Positions 1 through 6,388 are shown, numbered from the stretch's first letter. The stretch: 7,271 bases of DNA from Candidatus Gastranaerophilales bacterium (GCA_900772035.1 CAAGQE010000171.1:1-7271); one strand, 5' to 3'. Numbers and translations: made by a program. The notes: generated by a model not told the origin, from the sequence alone.

Positions 1-2
1 AT

Positions 3-1139
3 AGTCAAAGGGTAGATTACAGAACGGTTTATACACCGAAAAAGAGACCGGAAATATTAAGACCGGTTAAGAAGAAAGTTCCTGCTAAGAAAAAATCATT
101 TAATTTTGTAACTTTCTTATTTACATTAGCGGTTACCGCATTTGTAGCGTGTTTGATTTTGCCGTTTACATTCAAAAACTTTACGGCTCCGGTATTTGAA
201 AACCCCGAAAAAACTCAACTTCGTGTAAATATGCAACATATTTACTCTCCCACTTCAAAATATTTACATAATAACGAATTTTTGGGTGTACATTTCTTGC
301 AAGGTGCGGAACTTCAAGCCCCTGCAATGCAGCAACTTGAAATGACATCCGAAATGACAGGTTTGGAAAGCCAACTTAATATATTAATGCAACAATATCC
401 CACAATTCATCCTTCTATTTTTGTTTGGGATTATGAAACAGGAAAATATGCGGCAATTAATTCTAAAGAAACTTTCTCTGCTGCAAGTATTATTAAAATC
501 CCTGTTCTTTTGCAATTCTTCCGTTCGGTTGAAACAGGTCAAAGAACAATCGCGGATAAAATGATTTTGACGGATTATTACAGAGCAGAAGGCTCGGGTG
601 ATATTCAATTCCAAAAAGAAGGCAGCCAATATTCTATGGATTATCTTGCTAAAAAGATGATTCAAATCTCTGACAATTCTTCAACAAATATGTTGATGTC
701 AGCAATCGGCGGTATGAATGACGTTAACAGAGCCGTAAAATCTTGGGGTCTTAAAAATACCGAAATCAATAACTGGCTCCCCGATTTGAAAGGTACAAAC
801 GTTACTACAACAGAAGATTTGGCAAGAATGTTGTACAACATTGAAAATGAATCTTTCTTGTCCGAATATTCAAAGTCTAAGATTTTTGAATATATGGGCG
901 GCGTTAAAAATAATCGTTTAATTCAAGCAGGTATTGATCCCAGAGCGAAATTCTATCACAAAACAGGTGATATCGGTCACATGTTGGGCGATGCGGGTAT
1001 TGTAATTACTCCCGAAGGTCACAAATACATCGTTTGTATCCTTGCAAAACGTCCTTACAACAGTTTCGCAGGCAAAGAATTTATCGTAAAAGCATCTTCA
1101 ATTATCTATAATGCGGAAGCATCCGGTAATTTGAGATAA
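3..1139 (+). CDS. Membrane-anchored class-A beta-lactamase-like serine hydrolase, 5' partial
   Basis: The reading frame is open from the first bases of the window. The TTG at 153 lies inside a hydrophobic segment and is not a credible start, so the true start is upstream of the window. In order I see a Lys/Arg/Pro-rich tail (about nt 18-98), one membrane segment (about 99-170), a linker, and a penicillin-recognising serine hydrolase domain. The domain carries Ser-Ile-Ile-Lys at 486-497 (SxxK), Ser-Asp-Asn at 669-677 (SDN) and Lys-Thr-Gly at 960-968 (KTG). This is the full triad of the class A fold (Beta-lactamase2 family). The basic tail before the membrane segment predicts that the catalytic domain is outside the membrane. 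The omega-loop reads W-L-P-D-L-K where class A enzymes have W-E-P-E-L-N, so the deacylating Glu166 is Leu. I infer a peptidoglycan-acting or penicillin-binding protein rather than an efficient beta-lactamase. A terminator follows at once. Confidence 0.85.
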   Translation, partial: SQRVDYRTVYTPKKRPEILRPVKKKVPAKKKSFNFVTFLFTLAVTAFVACLILPFTFKNFTAPVFENPEKTQLRVNMQHIYSPTSKYLHNNEFLGVHFLQGAELQAPAMQQLEMTSEMTGLESQLNILMQQYPTIHPSIFVWDYETGKYAAINSKETFSAASIIKIPVLLQFFRSVETGQRTIADKMILTDYYRAEGSGDIQFQKEGSQYSMDYLAKKMIQISDNSSTNMLMSAIGGMNDVNRAVKSWGLKNTEINNWLPDLKGTNVTTTEDLARMLYNIENESFLSEYSKSKIFEYMGGVKNNRLIQAGIDPRAKFYHKTGDIGHMLGDAGIVITPEGHKYIVCILAKRPYNSFAGKEFIVKASSIIYNAEASGNLR

Positions 1140-1156
1140 TAAAAACTCCTTAATAT

Positions 1157-1187
1157 AAAAAGACCGCCGATGAAGCGGTCTTTTTTT
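1157..1187. terminator. Bidirectional intrinsic terminator
   Basis: GACCGC (1162-1167) pairs with GCGGTC (1175-1180) around a 7-base loop. AAAAA on the left (1157-1161) and TTTTTTT on the right (1181-1187) extend the stem and supply a U-tract on either strand. It ends the serine hydrolase on the plus strand. It also ends the minus-strand small ORF, whose stop codon at 1186-1188 lies within the T-run. Confidence 0.9.
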
Positions 1188-1380
1188 ATTCTTCCGAAAT
1201 TAAATCTCCCGACGAGGCGAAAAAGCCTTTTGAAGCCGATTCGTATGTTTCGTCAAAGGTTCCTAATAAGGAATATCTTTGATTGGGAAATCTTAATCTG
1301 TCTTCTTCAATGCCGTTGGCTCTGTTGTTAAGAGTCTTCAGCATGTATCTTCTGTAAAAATATTTTGGCAGTAAACTCAT
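1186..1380 (-). CDS. Small unknown protein, 64 aa
   Basis: I do not recognise this protein. It is soluble-looking, with an N-terminal basic/aromatic stretch (residues about 5-20, L-P-K-Y-F-Y-R-R-Y) and an acidic C-terminus. Three signs favour a real gene. A GGAG lies 6 bases before the ATG (minus strand, just upstream of 1380). The stop codon falls exactly at the bidirectional terminator. The codons are the A/T-ending and AGA/GAA types used by the neighbours. The frame is closed by a stop a few codons upstream, so the start cannot move far. Its first 53 bases overlap the end of another small minus-strand ORF (1328-1459) in a different frame. They may be translationally coupled, or they may be halves of one frameshifted gene. 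Confidence 0.6.
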   Translation of the reverse strand: MSLLPKYFYRRYMLKTLNNRANGIEEDRLRFPNQRYSLLGTFDETYESASKGFFASSGDLISEE

Positions 1381-1459
1381 TGTTTTCTCCGTCTTTCGCC
1401 TGTTTTAAAACGTCGGATTTACTAAATAATTCTTTAGTATCTGTTACAGATTTTAACAT
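1328..1459 (-). CDS. Small unknown ORF, 43 aa, overlapping the next minus-strand ORF
   Basis: This is an unrecognised, Lys/Asp/Glu-rich hydrophilic peptide beginning M-L-K-S-V-T-D. I chose the ATG at 1459 because the in-frame extension to an ATG at 1576 would run through the symporter promoter and start region. Only a weak GAG lies 7 bases before the chosen ATG. The composition and codons look like coding sequence rather than a shadow, and no plus-strand gene covers most of it. It ends 53 bases inside the 64-aa ORF downstream. The GGAG that serves that ORF lies within this gene, which fits a coupled pair. A +1 shift at the TTTTT run (plus-strand 1356-1360) would instead join both into one 90-aa protein. 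It could still be chance. Confidence 0.4.
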   Translation of the reverse strand: MLKSVTDTKELFSKSDVLKQAKDGENNEFTAKIFLQKIHAEDS

Positions 1460-1474
1460 AAAATCGCTCAAATT

Positions 1475-1503
1475 TTCAAATTTTAAGAAATTTTTGGTAT
1501 TAT
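1475..1503 (+). promoter_or_regulatory. Candidate sigma-70-type promoter of the symporter gene
   Basis: TTCAAA (1475-1480), a 17-base spacer, then TATTAT (1498-1503) preceded by TGG (1495-1497), which makes an extended -10. Transcription would begin near 1510, directly at the GGAAG ribosome binding site of the TTG start, giving a very short leader. The minus strand reads GATAAT at 1499-1504, overlapping this -10. The same element could therefore fire divergently toward the small minus-strand ORFs. The plus-strand call is moderate and the minus-strand one weak. Confidence 0.45.
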
Positions 1504-1523
1504 CAAAACGGAAGTGATTTAAT

Positions 1524-2861
1524 TTGAAAAATTCAAGACTAACATTAATGATATTTATAGCCCTGATACTCGGCATTTTGGTCGGGTGGCTTTTTCCTTC
1601 GGTTGGGATGAAAATGCAGCCGTTGGCAACTGTTTTCTTGAATATGATTAAGATGATTATCGCACCGTTGCTGTTTTCCGTATTGGTTACAGGGATTGCA
1701 GGTCACGGTAATGTACGTTCGTTGGGCAGATTGGGTATCAAAACCATAATTTACTTTGAAGTCGTTACAACGGTCGCATTGTTCATCGGTCTTTTTGCAG
1801 GTCACTTTTTCCAACCGGGGGTCGGGTTTGATATTTCGTATTCAAACGAAATGATGAGTACCGTTCAAGGTATGGCAAAAACCGATATGGGCGGTAGCAC
1901 TTGGGATATTATTTCTAATATTTTTGTGCACGCGTTCCCGACATCTATCATTGAGGCAATGGCAAAGGGCGATTTGTTACAAATTGCCGTATTCGCGATA
2001 TTCTTTGCAATTGCCGTCTGTGCGATAGGTCAAAAAGCGAAGCCCGTATTGGATGTTTTGCATTCGACCGCAGATATTATGTTTAAGTTTACAGAGTTGG
2101 TAATGGCATTCGCTCCGATGGGTGTATTCGGTGCAATTGCTCATACTATTGCGGTAAACGGACTCGGCATTATGATTAGTTATGCGAAGATTATTTTCGC
2201 ATTATATTGTTCATTGCTAATCTTCTTGGTTGTCGTTTTGACATTGGTTTGCAAGATATGCCATGTATCATTCTTGGGCTTGATTTCAGCATTGAAAGAA
2301 CCCGCATTGCTTGCGTTCACAACAGCAACTTCAGAAGCGGCATTGCCGAAAGCAATGAAGATTATGGAAGAATTTGGTGTTCCGAAAAACATTGTCGGTT
2401 TTGTAATGCCGACAGGTTATACGTTTAATATGGACGGAAGCACCTTGTATCTTTCTATGGCGGTATTGTTCGCTACTCAAATTTGCGGCATCAATTTGTC
2501 ATTGCAGGAACAAATAACCATTATGCTCGTGTTAATGGTTACAAGTAAAGGTATTGCAGGTATTCCGAGAGTTACGCTTGTAATTTTGGCAGGTGTTTTG
2601 ACAAGTTTCAACTATCCGCTTATCGGGGTTGCAATTTTGCTCGGTATTGACCAATTCCTCGATATGGGCAGAACAACCGTAAACCTTATCGGTAACTGTG
2701 TTGCAACAGTTGCAGTTGCTTATTGGGAAAACGAATTTGACTATGCGAGAATGAAACGTTATATCGGTATGAAACCTCATAAAATAAGATTTATGGGTTA
2801 TTTGAGATACAAATATCTTTTGAAAAAGAGAGCAGAAAAAAGTAGTCGAGAAGCTAGTTAG
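1524..2861 (+). CDS. Dicarboxylate/amino acid:cation symporter (DAACS/SDF family)
   Basis: This is an inner-membrane secondary transporter of the GltP/DctA family that imports acidic amino acids or C4-dicarboxylates with protons or sodium. At 445 aa it is full length. The TTG start has GGAAG 9 bases upstream, and the first hydrophobic segment follows immediately, as in relatives. Family signatures are all present. The HP1 region has S-E-A-A-L-P (270-275). TM7 has the N-M-D-G motif (302-305). The HP2 region has S-K-G-I-A-G-I-P. TM8 has D-M-G-R-T-T-V-N (380-387). Asp380 and Arg383 match the residues that bind the amino group and side-chain carboxylate in the archaeal GltPh transporter, which favours an acidic amino acid. 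The next site, Asp405 of GltPh, is Asn391 here, as in DctA types. Substrate and coupling ion are therefore unsettled. The tail after TM8 is basic and probably cytoplasmic. The next gene starts 61 bases downstream with no clear terminator. Confidence 0.9.
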   Translation: MKNSRLTLMIFIALILGILVGWLFPSVGMKMQPLATVFLNMIKMIIAPLLFSVLVTGIAGHGNVRSLGRLGIKTIIYFEVVTTVALFIGLFAGHFFQPGVGFDISYSNEMMSTVQGMAKTDMGGSTWDIISNIFVHAFPTSIIEAMAKGDLLQIAVFAIFFAIAVCAIGQKAKPVLDVLHSTADIMFKFTELVMAFAPMGVFGAIAHTIAVNGLGIMISYAKIIFALYCSLLIFLVVVLTLVCKICHVSFLGLISALKEPALLAFTTATSEAALPKAMKIMEEFGVPKNIVGFVMPTGYTFNMDGSTLYLSMAVLFATQICGINLSLQEQITIMLVLMVTSKGIAGIPRVTLVILAGVLTSFNYPLIGVAILLGIDQFLDMGRTTVNLIGNCVATVAVAYWENEFDYARMKRYIGMKPHKIRFMGYLRYKYLLKKRAEKSSREAS

Positions 2862-2922
2862 TTTAGGCATTTAATTTTTCTTTCCGTGTGATATTTTCAA
2901 GTTGAAAAAGGACTTGAAAATT

Positions 2923-3942
2923 ATGAAGATTGTATTTTTTGATACTAAAAACATTGAGAGAAGTTTTTTTGACGGAAATTTGATTTTCGACAATTTGAAG
3001 ATTATTTATTTCCATGAATCTTTAAATTTTTCGACATTTTTGTCGGAAGATGTTCTTGATGCTGATATTTTGTGCGTTTTTCCCGCTTCTACTTTGGGAA
3101 AAGAAATTCTTGAAAAGTTTTATAATTTGAAATTTATCGTCACGCGTTCCGTCGGATTTAGCCACATTGACACGGAATATTGTGCGCAAAACGGTATCAG
3201 AGTTGCAACTGCGCAGCATTACGGAGATAATACGGTTGCGGAATATTCTTTTTCGCTTCTGCTAAATCTGTTGCGCAATATTTGTCCTGCCGCTCATGAT
3301 GTAAGATATGGCACCATAAAGCAGTCTTATACGGGAGAAGAATTGCACGATAAGACTATCGGCATTTTGGGAACAGGGGCAATCGGCTCAAAATCCGTCA
3401 AAATCGCTCACGGATTTGGGATGAATATTTTGGCAACGGATATTTCTCCGAAAGTTGAATTGGAGGATAAATACGGTGTCGAGTACGTTTCGCTGGAAAA
3501 ACTTTGCGCTTTTTCAGATGTCATTATGTTGCATTCACCTTTAACGAAGGATAATTATCATATTATAGATGCAGGCAAAATTTCCTTGATGAAATCAAAT
3601 GCCGTAATCGTAAATACCGCTCGCGGCGAACTGATTGATACCAAGGCTTTGTATAACGCATTGTTGCAGAAGAAAATCAGAGGGGCGGCGCTTGATGTCG
3701 TTGAATGTGAAGAATTATTTATGAGCGGCAAAGATAATTTTGATGACGAAATTAACTCCTCTTGCCTCAAAAAAACATTGATAAATCACGTACTTTTGAA
3801 CTTGCAAAATGTTATTATTACCCCTCATATTGCTTATGATACGGCTGATGCGGTGGGTCGAATTTTAGAATTGACCTTGCAGAATATTTCGGAATTTTTG
3901 AAAAATAAGCCTGTTACAAACGAGTTGAATTTGCATAAATAA
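2923..3942 (+). CDS. NAD-dependent D-2-hydroxyacid dehydrogenase, D-lactate dehydrogenase-like
   Basis: This cytoplasmic enzyme probably reduces a 2-keto acid such as pyruvate to the D-2-hydroxy acid with NADH. I start it at the ATG at 2923 (339 aa), because AAGGA lies 10 bases upstream. An in-frame TTG at 2902 has no ribosome binding site. The Rossmann motif G-T-G-A-I-G is at residues 150-155, with an Asp shortly after (A-T-D-I-S), which indicates NAD rather than NADP. The catalytic set is Arg234 (N-T-A-R-G), Glu263 and His302 (T-P-H-I-A-Y). T-R-S-V-G-F-S-H-I-D and the N-T-V-A-E-Y segment match the substrate side of the D-LDH branch. The loop between Glu263 and His302 is fairly long and charged. 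Exact substrate is inferred; other 2-hydroxyacids are possible. It may share a transcript with the symporter upstream. Confidence 0.88.
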   Translation: MKIVFFDTKNIERSFFDGNLIFDNLKIIYFHESLNFSTFLSEDVLDADILCVFPASTLGKEILEKFYNLKFIVTRSVGFSHIDTEYCAQNGIRVATAQHYGDNTVAEYSFSLLLNLLRNICPAAHDVRYGTIKQSYTGEELHDKTIGILGTGAIGSKSVKIAHGFGMNILATDISPKVELEDKYGVEYVSLEKLCAFSDVIMLHSPLTKDNYHIIDAGKISLMKSNAVIVNTARGELIDTKALYNALLQKKIRGAALDVVECEELFMSGKDNFDDEINSSCLKKTLINHVLLNLQNVIITPHIAYDTADAVGRILELTLQNISEFLKNKPVTNELNLHK

Positions 3943-3988
3943 TAAAATTATTTTATTATTTTTAAGTAATACATTTTGGGTAAAAAGC

Positions 3989-4951
3989 ATGCAAAATCCT
4001 ATATTGGCGTTGATTGTTCCTTGTTACAACGAGGAAGCTGTTTTGGAAAGTACGATAAAACGACTGTTGGAAGTTTTGAATGAATTGTCGACTTCAAAAG
4101 TTGTGTCACCCGAAAGTTTTATATTTTTAGTTGACGATGGCAGCGCCGATAAAACATTAGATATTATTGAACGTTATCATATCCTTTATCCGAGCAAGGT
4201 TAAAGCGATTTCTTTCGTTAAAAATTTCGGTAATCAAAAAGCGATTTTGGCAGGACTTTTGGAAGTTCGTAAATTCAAATTCGATTGCTGTATTACTATT
4301 GATGCGGATTTGCAACAAGATGAGAATAAAATCTCCGAATTTGTGCAAAAGTTTAAAGACGGAAACGAGTTGGTTTACGGGGTTAAAATCCAAAGAAATG
4401 ATACGTCTTTTATCAAGAAATTCTGCGCAGTTTCTTTTTATAAATTGATGAATTTATTGGGTGCAAAAACTTGCCCGAACCATTCCGAATACCGCTTGGT
4501 AAGCAGAGGTCTTGTGGATGTTTTGGCAGAATATTCTGAGCGCAATATATTCCTTCGCGGAGTTTTTCAAGAAATCGGACACAATCCCGCAATTGTTTAT
4601 TATGACGTTAAAAAGCGTATGGCGGGTGTTTCCAAGTTTTCAATGCTTGATTTATTCTCGCTGGCTATTCAGGGAATTACCTCGTTTAGCACAGTTCCGT
4701 TGAGATTGGTTACTTATACGGGAATGTTTATCTCGTTTTTTGCATTTTTGCTGGGAATAAGCGTTATTATCGAAAAGATTTTCAATTTGAGCAATATTGA
4801 TGTTCCCGGATGGGCAACTTTGGTTGTTGCGATTACGTTTATCGGCGGTATTCAAATTTTAAGTATCGGCATTATCGGCGAATATTTAGGTCAAATTTTT
4901 ACCGAAGTAAAATCAAGACCGAGATATATCGTCGGAAAAGAAATCAACTGA
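3989..4951 (+). CDS. Membrane-bound family 2 glycosyltransferase (GtrB/DPM1-like)
   Basis: This enzyme probably transfers a sugar from a nucleotide donor to polyprenyl phosphate at the inner face of the membrane, feeding glycan or lipid decoration. The GT-A domain spans about residues 1-225. It has V-P-C-Y-N-E-E at 10-16, V-D-D-G-S-x-D at 48-54, K-N-F-G-N-Q (78-83, usually R-N-F-G-H-Q) and the metal-binding D-A-D at 105-107 followed by L-Q-Q. Y-R-L-V-S-R at 168-173 and M-A-G-V-S-K-F at 211-217 are also typical, as is the S-F-S-x-x-P-L-R-L junction at 232-240. Two membrane helices follow (about 238-261 and 275-300), with a short basic tail. The 320-aa length is normal. The ATG has only a weak GGG-containing ribosome binding site. 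No flippase or sugar-synthesis gene is nearby, so the sugar and final product are unknown. Confidence 0.88.
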   Translation: MQNPILALIVPCYNEEAVLESTIKRLLEVLNELSTSKVVSPESFIFLVDDGSADKTLDIIERYHILYPSKVKAISFVKNFGNQKAILAGLLEVRKFKFDCCITIDADLQQDENKISEFVQKFKDGNELVYGVKIQRNDTSFIKKFCAVSFYKLMNLLGAKTCPNHSEYRLVSRGLVDVLAEYSERNIFLRGVFQEIGHNPAIVYYDVKKRMAGVSKFSMLDLFSLAIQGITSFSTVPLRLVTYTGMFISFFAFLLGISVIIEKIFNLSNIDVPGWATLVVAITFIGGIQILSIGIIGEYLGQIFTEVKSRPRYIVGKEIN

Positions 4952-4956
4952 TATTG

Positions 4957-5082
4957 CTAAGGTTTCAGTATTTCAGACAATACAAATCTGCCGTTTGAAA
5001 AATCAATCGGTTGGGTTTTTATTGCCAAATGAGCGTTCGCTATTTTAAAATCTTTTTGAACAATTCGGGCTTTTCTGTCCAT
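4957..5082 (-). CDS. Possible second small ORF, or the frameshifted 3' half of the 51-aa gene
   Basis: This is a 41-codon frame starting M-D-R-K-A-R and ending L-S-E-I-L-K-P, overlapping the end of the 51-aa ORF in the -1 frame. The ATG at 5082 has no ribosome binding site, so independent translation is doubtful. The part beyond the upstream gene's stop still has protein-like composition (A-N-A-H-L-A-I-K and S-N-G-R-F-V-L) and normal codons. It stops 6 bases after the end of the convergent glycosyltransferase gene. The likelier reading is that it is the tail of a 79-aa protein interrupted at, or read through, the AAAAAG run. Chance openness over so short a span cannot be excluded. Confidence 0.3.
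   Translation of the reverse strand: MDRKARIVQKDFKIANAHLAIKTQPIDFSNGRFVLSEILKP
4998..5020 (+). terminator. Weak candidate terminator after the glycosyltransferase
   Basis: An imperfect hairpin has arms 4998-5006 and 5011-5019, a TCGG loop, one G-U pair and one A-G mismatch. It runs into TTTTT (5016-5020). It lies 47 bases after the glycosyltransferase stop, between convergent genes. It also lies inside the candidate minus-strand ORF 4957-5082, so it is a tentative call. Confidence 0.25.
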
Positions 5083-5195
5083 ACGAAAGTTTGATTTACG
5101 ACTTTGCTGAACGGATTTGTCATAAGTCTGTTTTCGGATGTAATGTCTTCAATAGTTTTGATAGAGTCTTTGACTTCTTTGAAAATTTTAAACAT
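5040..5195 (-). CDS. Small unknown protein, 51 aa, in an apparent gap
   Basis: I do not recognise this protein. It begins M-F-K-I-F-K-E-V-K-D-S-I and ends in K-K-I-L-K. It is charged, with no membrane segment and an N-terminal stretch that looks helical. The start at 5195 has an excellent AGAGGG 7 bases upstream (plus-strand 5203-5208). An in-frame ATG at 5201 is too close to that site to be preferred. A promoter candidate with 17-base spacing sits just upstream at 5235-5263. Codons match the neighbours. Strand, ribosome binding site and promoter together support a real gene that length cut-offs would miss. Near its 3' end it overlaps another minus-strand frame (4957-5082), and a -1 shift at AAAAAG (plus-strand 5052-5058) would extend it to 79 aa. 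Confidence 0.55.
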   Translation of the reverse strand: MFKIFKEVKDSIKTIEDITSENRLMTNPFSKVVNQTFVWTEKPELFKKILK

Positions 5196-5234
5196 ACACA
5201 TGCCCTCTCATTTCTTACTTTCTCTTACGGATTA

Positions 5235-5263
5235 ATTATCCCATATTTTTCGATATTTGTAAT
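5235..5263 (-). promoter_or_regulatory. Candidate promoter of the minus-strand small gene
   Basis: Read on the minus strand: ATTACA (5263-5258), a 17-base spacer, then GATAAT (5240-5235) preceded by TGG, an extended -10. The predicted start near 5228 leaves about 33 bases to the ATG at 5195, with the AGAGGG site between. It diverges from the receiver-gene promoter about 45 bases away. Confidence 0.4.
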
Positions 5264-5284
5264 GTACTTTTGCATTATGAAGTA

Positions 5285-5314
5285 TTAAACTTTTGCGCTA
5301 TTTTCTGTTATAAT
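5285..5314 (+). promoter_or_regulatory. Promoter of the receiver-ankyrin unit
   Basis: A perfect TATAAT (5309-5314) is preceded by TGT (5306-5308), giving an extended -10. The -35 is poor (TTAAAC, 5285-5290, 18-base spacer), which extended -10 promoters tolerate. The start would be near 5321, leaving a leader of about 35 bases that holds the AAAAGGA ribosome binding site. Confidence 0.6.
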
Positions 5315-5355
5315 CCTGAAAGTGTTATGTATTGCTTAAAAGGACATTTCGACAA

Positions 5356-5778
5356 ATGTTAAAAATATTAATAGTAGATGATAATCAGGGTTGGAGAAAT
5401 TTTAATAAATCTTCAATTGAAGCAATTTTTGGAGATGAGGCAGAAATTACACTTGCGGAATCTGCAAGGGACGGATATGACAAGGTTATGTTTGCGGGAA
5501 AAGAAAAATTTGACCTTATCATTTCCGATTTGCAAATGGAAAGCGACTTTGCACCTATGATTGCGGGCGAATGGTTCGTAAGGCAGGTTTTGACTTTTCC
5601 TCGCTATAAAACTTCGGAAATCCTTCTTGTTTCTGCAATGTATAATATCGAGATGATTTCTGATATGTTGGGGGTCGATTGTTTGTCTAAAAGATTGTTA
5701 ATTTCTGGCAGCGAACTCCCTCTTCAGTTAAAATTAGAAGAAATGGGCTATAAAATTCCTCAAAACGGAAAGGGTTAA
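5356..5778 (+). CDS. Stand-alone response-regulator receiver domain
   Basis: This is a 140-aa CheY-like receiver with no output domain. It would accept a phosphoryl group from a histidine kinase and act by protein contact in the cytoplasm. The acidic pair is Asp8-Asp9 (I-V-D-D), the phospho-acceptor is Asp58 (I-S-D-L-Q-M), the switch Ser is Ser93 (L-V-S-A) and the conserved Lys is Lys112 (L-S-K-R). All chemistry residues are present, so it should be phosphorylatable. The segment after Asp58 (about 62-75) is longer than in CheY. I start at the ATG at 5356, which puts the first beta strand at the N-terminus. AGGA lies 11 bases upstream. An upstream in-frame TTG at 5332 would place that AGGA inside the gene. 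Only 2 bases separate it from the ankyrin gene, so the two should be co-transcribed. No kinase is in view. Confidence 0.85.
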   Translation: MLKILIVDDNQGWRNFNKSSIEAIFGDEAEITLAESARDGYDKVMFAGKEKFDLIISDLQMESDFAPMIAGEWFVRQVLTFPRYKTSEILLVSAMYNIEMISDMLGVDCLSKRLLISGSELPLQLKLEEMGYKIPQNGKG

Positions 5779-5780
5779 AT

Positions 5781-6362
5781 ATGAAAAAATTATTATTGGC
5801 TTTGTTTGCATTGTTAATGTTTGCGACTGTTCCTGCAATTGCTGATACGGAAACGGACTATATAAAATCAATTATTGAAGTAGGTTACGATTATTCTAAA
5901 GTCGGCTTTGAAAGTGCAGTTTCTTACGGTGATTCAAGAACCGTCGAAAACTTTATAAAATCAGGCTATAACCCGAATATGAAAATCGCAGGGGTTCCTG
6001 TTACTTTTTGTGCCGTTATCAATGAAAAACCTGCAACCTTGGATGTTCTTTTGGCAAACGGCGCAGATTCAAATGCGACGGTCGGCAAGGTTTCACTTTT
6101 GGCAAGCGCAATTAAGTTAAAAAATATGCAACTTGTGAACGTACTTTTGAAACATAAAGCGGATGTAAACAAGCCGTCTATGGGCTTAACACCGCTTAAT
6201 ATGGCTTTGCTTTACAAAAATATCGAGATGTCTAAACTCTTGATAAAATCTGGTGCTGTTGTCGACAACGCTTCTTTGAGATATGCAAAACGCACAAAAG
6301 ATACGGTATTTATCGAATATATTTATAACATTTATAACAAAGAAATGAAAATCGAAAGATAA
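5781..6362 (+). CDS. Exported ankyrin-repeat protein
   Basis: This 193-aa protein has a clear signal peptide: M-K-K, a Leu/Ala-rich core, and A-I-A then D at residues 19-22, predicting cleavage after Ala21. The mature part is almost all ankyrin repeats, roughly 41-71, 72-104, 105-135 and 136-165, with a degenerate last one to about 190. Visible hallmarks are L-L-x-x-G-A-D-x-N (90-98), L-L-K-H-K-A-D-V-N (122-130) and G-L-T-P-L-N-M-A (135-142). Such repeats bind other proteins and have no catalytic role; the partner is unknown. GGAAAGGG at the end of the receiver gene supplies the ribosome binding site. A periplasmic or secreted location next to a cytoplasmic receiver means the two probably do not touch directly. 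A strong terminator follows. Confidence 0.85.
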   Translation: MKKLLLALFALLMFATVPAIADTETDYIKSIIEVGYDYSKVGFESAVSYGDSRTVENFIKSGYNPNMKIAGVPVTFCAVINEKPATLDVLLANGADSNATVGKVSLLASAIKLKNMQLVNVLLKHKADVNKPSMGLTPLNMALLYKNIEMSKLLIKSGAVVDNASLRYAKRTKDTVFIEYIYNIYNKEMKIER

Positions 6363-6388
6363 GACTACGATTGAGTTTCGGGGAAATT

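Noticed and set aside
153..155. TTG as start of the serine hydrolase
   Set aside because: It falls within the membrane segment, and the frame is open for 50 more codons to the window edge.
1328..1576. 82-aa version of the minus-strand ORF starting inside the symporter gene
   Set aside because: The first 39 codons run through the symporter start and promoter, and no ribosome binding site precedes 1576. The ATG at 1459 is more sensible.
2902..2904. TTG as start of the dehydrogenase
   Set aside because: No ribosome binding site precedes it, whereas the ATG at 2923 has AAGGA and begins at the expected first beta strand.
3941..3957. AT-only inverted repeat (AATAAAA, TTA, TTTTATT) just after the dehydrogenase
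   Set aside because: Seven A-T pairs with a 3-base loop are too weak to call a terminator, and such palindromes are common in AT-rich gaps.
5091..5288. 65-aa plus-strand ORF in the gap before the receiver gene
   Set aside because: It is antisense to the better supported small minus-strand gene, lacks a ribosome binding site, and is Phe/Cys-rich as AT-rich shadow frames often are.
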